Assembly: GCA_003427395.1 (NCBI GenBank) | Contig: BFEA01000080.1 | Span: 3,388,960-3,409,219 of the forward strand | Direction: 5' to 3' | Source: Chara braunii | Taxonomy: Eukaryota; Streptophyta; Charophyceae; Charales; Characeae | DNA length: 20,260 nucleotides | Shown here: positions 16,458-20,260 of the stretch, in pieces | Layout of the letters: the number at the start of each line of letters is the position of its first letter | How positions within the stretch are numbered: position 1 is the first letter of the stretch | Program-made: the position numbers and the translations under genes | The notes under the pieces: generated by a model | What the model was told of the DNA's origin: nothing | Seen by the model: only the letters and a program-made list of their open reading frames with translations | The model's database searches: none

Positions 16458-17690
16458 GAGGAGGGAATATGACCGTTTTTTATGAGGCCTACCCAAACGG
16501 CCAACTCCGGAATGAGTTGGCAACCCAAAATGGAAAAAAAAACAAAAGAGCGAAAAAGACAAAACTGTGCATTTGGCCCCCAAAAAAGGTCAGATGCACC
16601 AAAAATTGAAAATGAGAGCTTAGAGTCTCAAATTTGAAGCAAGGACTACTTGGGGGTAACACGGAATATTGTTGGCCTTGGATCTCAGCCAAATCCAAAG
16701 CTGAAACTGCACCGAGGGATGAGAGAATACCTCGACCTACCAAAAATGGGGTAGAAACTGAAAAATCGAGAAAAAGGCCTAGTCAATCTCCTTCGCTCCT
16801 TCGCTGTCGGTTGCTGGCCTCGATCCCCGGGCCTTTGTAGTATCAATCCCCCTTGGGATGCTAACCGCCAAACCTCAAATTGACGGCCCAGTGGCCCCTC
16901 CATCAGTCCCTAAGTGTGGTCAGTACTCATAACGTTCGGGTAGCGAAGCTTACACTTGTTCAATAGTTCGTCGTGACTTTCTTCCCTGTACCTTTCCGCT
17001 CGAATTCAGAGAGTTGCCAGCTCTCTTTTAAAGGTGCACGAGTCTACTGAGCATTGCAGCATAGGCAGGCCTTGCATCCGGTTTCAATTGTTGTCCATTT
17101 TGTGGGAACGACCATTTCACGTCCTACGACGTTTATAGGTCAACGGGCCACACTAACCTATAGGGCTAGGCCCAAGCTTGGGACTAATAACTGCGAGTTA
17201 AGTTAAAATTGGTCTCTATGCCGCCCGCAGGCCTACTAAAGCGCCCCAAGCCCATACCTTGGTCTGCAACCGCACCCATGGCCACCGAAGTGCAGTCACT
17301 CACCATACAAAAAACTCGGCTCCGCTCACAACCGCCGTACGCGCCACTCCTTGCCTCAAGCCCACGCCTTTTCCTTCCTAGCGGTAGAAAGCTCGAACTT
17401 TTATGTGTGCCAGCCTCCGTACTTGCGTACGCGCCATATTAAATAATTTTGACGATGAAGAGAAAAAAATAATTTAGTCCTGATTAAATCAAAATGAATG
17501 GTTGGTCGGCAACTGTGCCGATCTTATAATATCAAGAAGAAGATCATGCACGCCTCAAACTTGCGCGCCCACGCACTTCCTACTCCCTTCAAACAGTCTC
17601 ACATTCTTAGTCACAGAAGGAAATTCAGTCGCGACTCGCGCAGCGTTCCTAACTTTCAAAACGAAAACCCTTTTTCTGTCACTTGCTAAA
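16458..17690. other. no gene recognised
   Basis: Only short frames. Small stems at AGAGAG/CTCTCT (17008-17026), TATAGGT/ACCTATA (17134-17162) and GGGC-TAG-GCCC (17163-17173). Composition changes from purine-rich to balanced near 16.78 kb, which may mark the right edge of the hairpin repeat family. Confidence 0.45.
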
Positions 17691-17696
17691 ACCAGG

Positions 17697-17722
17697 GCGG
17701 ATACCCTTGTAACGGTATTCGC
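17697..17722. repeat. 9-bp hairpin, copy 2 of the pair at 240-267
   Basis: GCGGATACC (17697-17705), loop CTTGTAAC, GGTATTCGC (17714-17722). ATACCCTTGT and GGTATT are shared with 240-267. The A243-T264 pair of copy 1 is G-C here and the A244-T263 pair is G-T, so the fold is kept by paired change. CGCCGAC follows, as GCCGAG does in copy 1. Confidence 0.75.
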
Positions 17723-18500
17723 GCCGACAGCGGGCTCATCACCAATTAAAAAATTCTAAAGGAATTCCCCGCACGATTGTCGCACAAAAAAAACGGACTT
17801 CTGTCAAAAAAGAAAGAAAAGAAAGAAAAAGGACATGATAGCAGACATTATTCCCCTGCGCTCACTAAGGCGCGGACCAACTACCCTGAAGTTCATAACC
17901 CCCGCCTCCCTTCTATCGAAGGACCAAAAAGAAAACGTCGAAAAAAAAAACAAGAAGGAGGTAATGTCATGTAATTTATCCCCGATCCCCTCTATGTACC
18001 CCCAATCACGGTTGCGCAGAAGATGACGCTTATCAAAAAAGAGCTCATCACAATGCATTCTCATGTGAAGCTAAGCAGAGTATAGGTGGTCTGTATTACC
18101 ATGACATCATATACTATTTTGTCCAATCTGATCGCAAACCAACCCTGGTCTCGTTTGTTTTTTTCTCTATACTACGAAGTTTTCGGGATCCAAATGTCTA
18201 GACAGTTTAAGTTGTTTAACCCAGACTTCCAAAAATCCAGAGATCTGAGTTTATTTTTAAGATATATTTGCAAGGAAAATGAGCGATAGTGAATAACAAA
18301 ATTCCAAATTGCATCATAACATTGCATTCCATATATTTGTGCATTGTACAGAAAACAGATTGCATGAGGTACACACCAAATGAGAGCAACACAAGGAACT
18401 CAATTGCCAATGCCAGCCCTGACCTCACCACCATCAACGAAGGTGTCCATTGTCAAGTGTCCACATCACAATCACACAATACCTATCTAACCTAGCAATC
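17723..18500. other. no gene recognised
   Basis: A-rich patches (17787-17830, 17930-17955) and AT-rich sequence. Hydrophobic minus-strand frames (for example 18216-18437) have no recognised motif. The outer end of the chromovirus LTR may lie near here but was not located. Confidence 0.4.
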
Positions 18501-19189
18501 TACAATGGCGACGCAAACGGAAGACTTCAGCGGCAGACCCATATGCGTGAAGATATCGCACAGGCACGTGCAACCTGGCTATAGCAGCCCCGACCCCCAC
18601 AATCGCCTTTCCTCGCCTAGGACCCTCTCATCACCATCACCGGTCACCGAGCACGTGCAGCCCGACTATGGCTGTCGTGCGGCACTGCACCAATCCGTGC
18701 TCACCCCTCACGTCTGCGTCACGTCTGCCCAGCACCCTGCTCCACTCACAAAATGGCAGGGCTCAGGCAACTCATGCCAACCATAATGTCTAGGTTGGCT
18801 GCGAGCACTTTCCTTTATGAAAAGTGTATGCCCTAGCGCGTGCCCTCTTCCTCCGTATTGGGTACCATCCGCTGCGCTCAGGTCCCTGAACCAGATTTGG
18901 GCTTGGGCCCAACAAATAGTGTCGCATAATTATGCAACACCATTGACGCAGACCCGCACACTCTCATTGGCCGAGAGGCCCAACGTGACATGTTGCATAG
19001 AGGTTTCATGCAGGCAAAAATGGAAGGACACAGTCACACCGCCCAGGCCTGGTTCAACGGCTGAAAAAAGGCCGCCAGGTTCAGGAAGACCCACCCTTGT
19101 GGCCTTGGTGCTCTCTTGGTGCTCTCTGTGAACATGAGGGGCCTAGGTACAGACCTATACGACCCTTGGGAGGGGCCATATTCGTCCCA
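18500..19189 (-). mobile_element. presumed 3' LTR of the chromovirus (inner end at 19189)
   Basis: Reading the minus strand, pol ends at 19229, a short spacer follows, then the polypurine tract (19202-19190), and at once TGGGACGAA, the TG start expected of an LTR. Sequence below this point has no coding capacity and holds the duplicated G-box block. The outer end (..CA plus target duplication) was not identified, so 18500 is a nominal limit. Confidence 0.4.
18565..18672. promoter_or_regulatory. duplicated G-box block in the presumed LTR
   Basis: A 21-bp block starting CACGTGCA occurs at 18565-18585 and 18652-18672, 87 bp apart, with four mismatches. Both keep the CACGTG palindrome, the core of plant bZIP/bHLH G-box sites. 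About 0.25 kb to the right, near 18898-18912, GGGCTTGGGCCCAAC contains TGGGCC/TGGGCT words like plant site II elements. These would lie in U3 of a minus-strand LTR that starts at 19189. Function is inferred only. Confidence 0.3.
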
Positions 19190-19202
19190 CTCCTTCCTCC
19201 TT
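19190..19202 (-). other. candidate polypurine tract
   Basis: On the minus strand AAGGAGGAAGGAG is all purine and lies 27 bases past the pol stop, immediately before TG. This is the position of the plus-strand primer in gypsy elements. Confidence 0.5.
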
Positions 19203-19228
19203 AGCTCCAAAAGTTCTCTGAGATGTTG

Positions 19229-20198
19229 CTAATGAACTTGAGTTTTCCCTCTACGTCTTTGCTCGTAATGGGAGACAATATGAGGTGTTGTCTTCATTAG
19301 CTCCTCCTTCGTGAACCAATGATCTTCCTTTGGAAATGTGTGATGCATGAATCTGACCCGGTACTCCTTGGAAGGTTTGGGCGGTCTTCCTCGACCAGTT
19401 GGCCTTGGAATAGGCATGCCCCGATGATAAACGATGTCGTCAAGGTCCATGTAGTCATCCATGGTTGGGGGCAACATCGATGTCCTTGAAGGAAATTGAT
19501 CAGTTTCAATACAAAGATGCAACCTTTGAGGTGTGAAATACAGGGTAAGTGTGATGTAACCAGGGATACAGATGACATAGGAGGTACGATCTGGATCATT
19601 CCCTACTATATCAAAGACTTCCCAAGGACCAAAGTATAAACGCATTAGTTTCCAAGAAATTTTGGTTTCCTGTCCCGACTCACTAGACTTATCTCATACT
19701 CGTTTTCCTATCTGAAATGTGGATTGTCTTCTGTACTTGTTTTCATGTGCTATCATGGTACCTTGAACTTTCCATATGTGCTTAATAGCCTACTGCAGCA
19801 GTTTGTTGCACTGGAAAACAAACTCTAGGTTGCCAGTAGCAGCAGCTGGTCGGTGTTCAAGTCTAGTGCTGATCTAGGCTTCCAAAGTAAAAGAAACTCA
19901 CTCGAAGCACGCCCGTGGTGATATGTGTAGCATTCTTGTACAGGCTGGCGATGAGAGGGAGTTTCTCATCCAAATCATCCTAACTTGACTTAATATAGTG
20001 CCAAAGCAAATGTTGTAGCACGTGGTTAATTGGCTCCGCTTGAAAATTGCCTTCAGGGTGATTCCCTGAAGCAATTCGGAGTTGATTGCCCACCTGTTCA
20101 ACTGCCTTCCTCCACATTTCACTGGTGAAACGAACATCTTTATCACTCACGATCTACTTGGGAAGTCCAAAATCACACACCCTGTAATCCCTACGTTG
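19229..20198 (-). pseudogene. Ty3/gypsy chromovirus integrase, core to chromodomain, decayed
   Basis: This is the 3' part of a pol gene whose product would insert retroelement DNA into chromatin. Upstream, the core carries GLPK then IVSDKDVRF (catalytic Asp region; a TAG at 20156-20154 replaces the usual Ser before IVSD), and HPEG..QAEPIN corresponds to the HPQTDGQTERVN block with its catalytic Glu. A second TAG lies at 19982-19980. Downstream, in another frame, HENKYRR, FQIGKRV and YFGPWEVFDIVG form the GPY/F-type C-terminal module. The final frame from 19645 is 138 codons. Its residues 70-129 look like a chromodomain (YRVRF, W110, EEL, PHIVSHYE), followed by a basic tail and TAG at 19231-19229. 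In-frame TAG (19792) and TGA (19696) and at least one frameshift between about 19.87 and 19.93 kb show it is dead. Protease, RT and RNase H are missing; homology stops near 20.19 kb. Confidence 0.88.
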
Positions 20199-20260
20199 CA
20201 TAGAGTACATGTACGGGGGATTTCTGTACGAAACGTACAGGTAATTTATGTACGGGATCT
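20199..20260. repeat. GTACG-rich tandem repeat, cut by the window end
   Basis: GTACATGTAC palindrome (20205-20214), then units TGTACGGGGGATTT, TGTACGAAACGTACAGGTAATTT and TGTACGGGATCT at a spacing of about 17-24 bp, including CTGTACG-AAA-CGTACAG (20224-20240). It replaces the expected upstream integrase sequence, so it marks the truncation or insertion point of the chromovirus. Confidence 0.65.

Noticed and set aside
18505-18786. 93-codon plus-strand frame rich in Pro and Ser
   Set aside because: It lies antisense in the presumed LTR and its internal repetition is explained by the duplicated G-box block.

Overview
This window looks like repeat-dense, gene-poor nuclear DNA of a eukaryote. A land plant with a large genome is the most likely source, with moderate confidence. 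The best evidence is a decayed Ty3/gypsy integrase with a GPY/F-type module and a C-terminal chromodomain at the right end (minus strand), which marks a chromovirus. Long (GA)n and (GT)n tracts, a 91-base A-run and a 0.65-kb decayed tetranucleotide satellite fit this. No intact protein-coding gene was found. Apart from the integrase remnant, the only other frame worth naming is an unrecognised one at 10842-11411 with one internal TGA.

Layout. 1-49 is a (GA)n tract cut by the window edge. 0.24-1.4 kb holds a chain of perfect hairpins and tRNA-like promoter boxes, followed by A91 (1478-1568). 1.57-2.4 kb is a diverged copy of a hairpin-bearing repeat family that returns at 14.1-16.3 kb. 3.55-3.97 kb and 8.95-9.3 kb are two diverged copies of what looks like an LTR end plus primer-binding site. 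6.2-7.14 kb is a tandem array of about 61-bp units, each folding around a near-constant CATAAGTTG core with stems that change in a compensated way. 7.52-7.75 kb is a three-copy repeat with an exact 84-bp period. 8.54-8.81 kb is another hairpin cluster. 10.0-10.15 kb is (GA)n, 12.26-12.40 kb is (GT)n(GA)n, and 12.94-13.6 kb is the tetranucleotide satellite. 14.1-16.5 kb holds two about 1.45-kb-spaced copies of the hairpin repeat family with a 162-bp tandem duplication between them. 17.7 kb has a second copy of the hairpin first seen at 0.24 kb. 18.5-19.19 kb is probably 3' LTR of the chromovirus (minus strand), 19.2-20.2 kb is its decayed integrase, and 20.2-20.26 kb is a GTACG-rich tandem repeat that replaces the rest of pol.

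The unifying signal is structural. About ten perfect inverted repeats have arms of 10 bp or more and short loops, where I estimate well under one by chance. In at least three unrelated families the loop is conserved between copies while the arms have changed on both sides. Either the folded form is under selection, or a mutational process such as template switching within quasi-palindromes keeps repairing the arms. Sequence alone does not decide between these.
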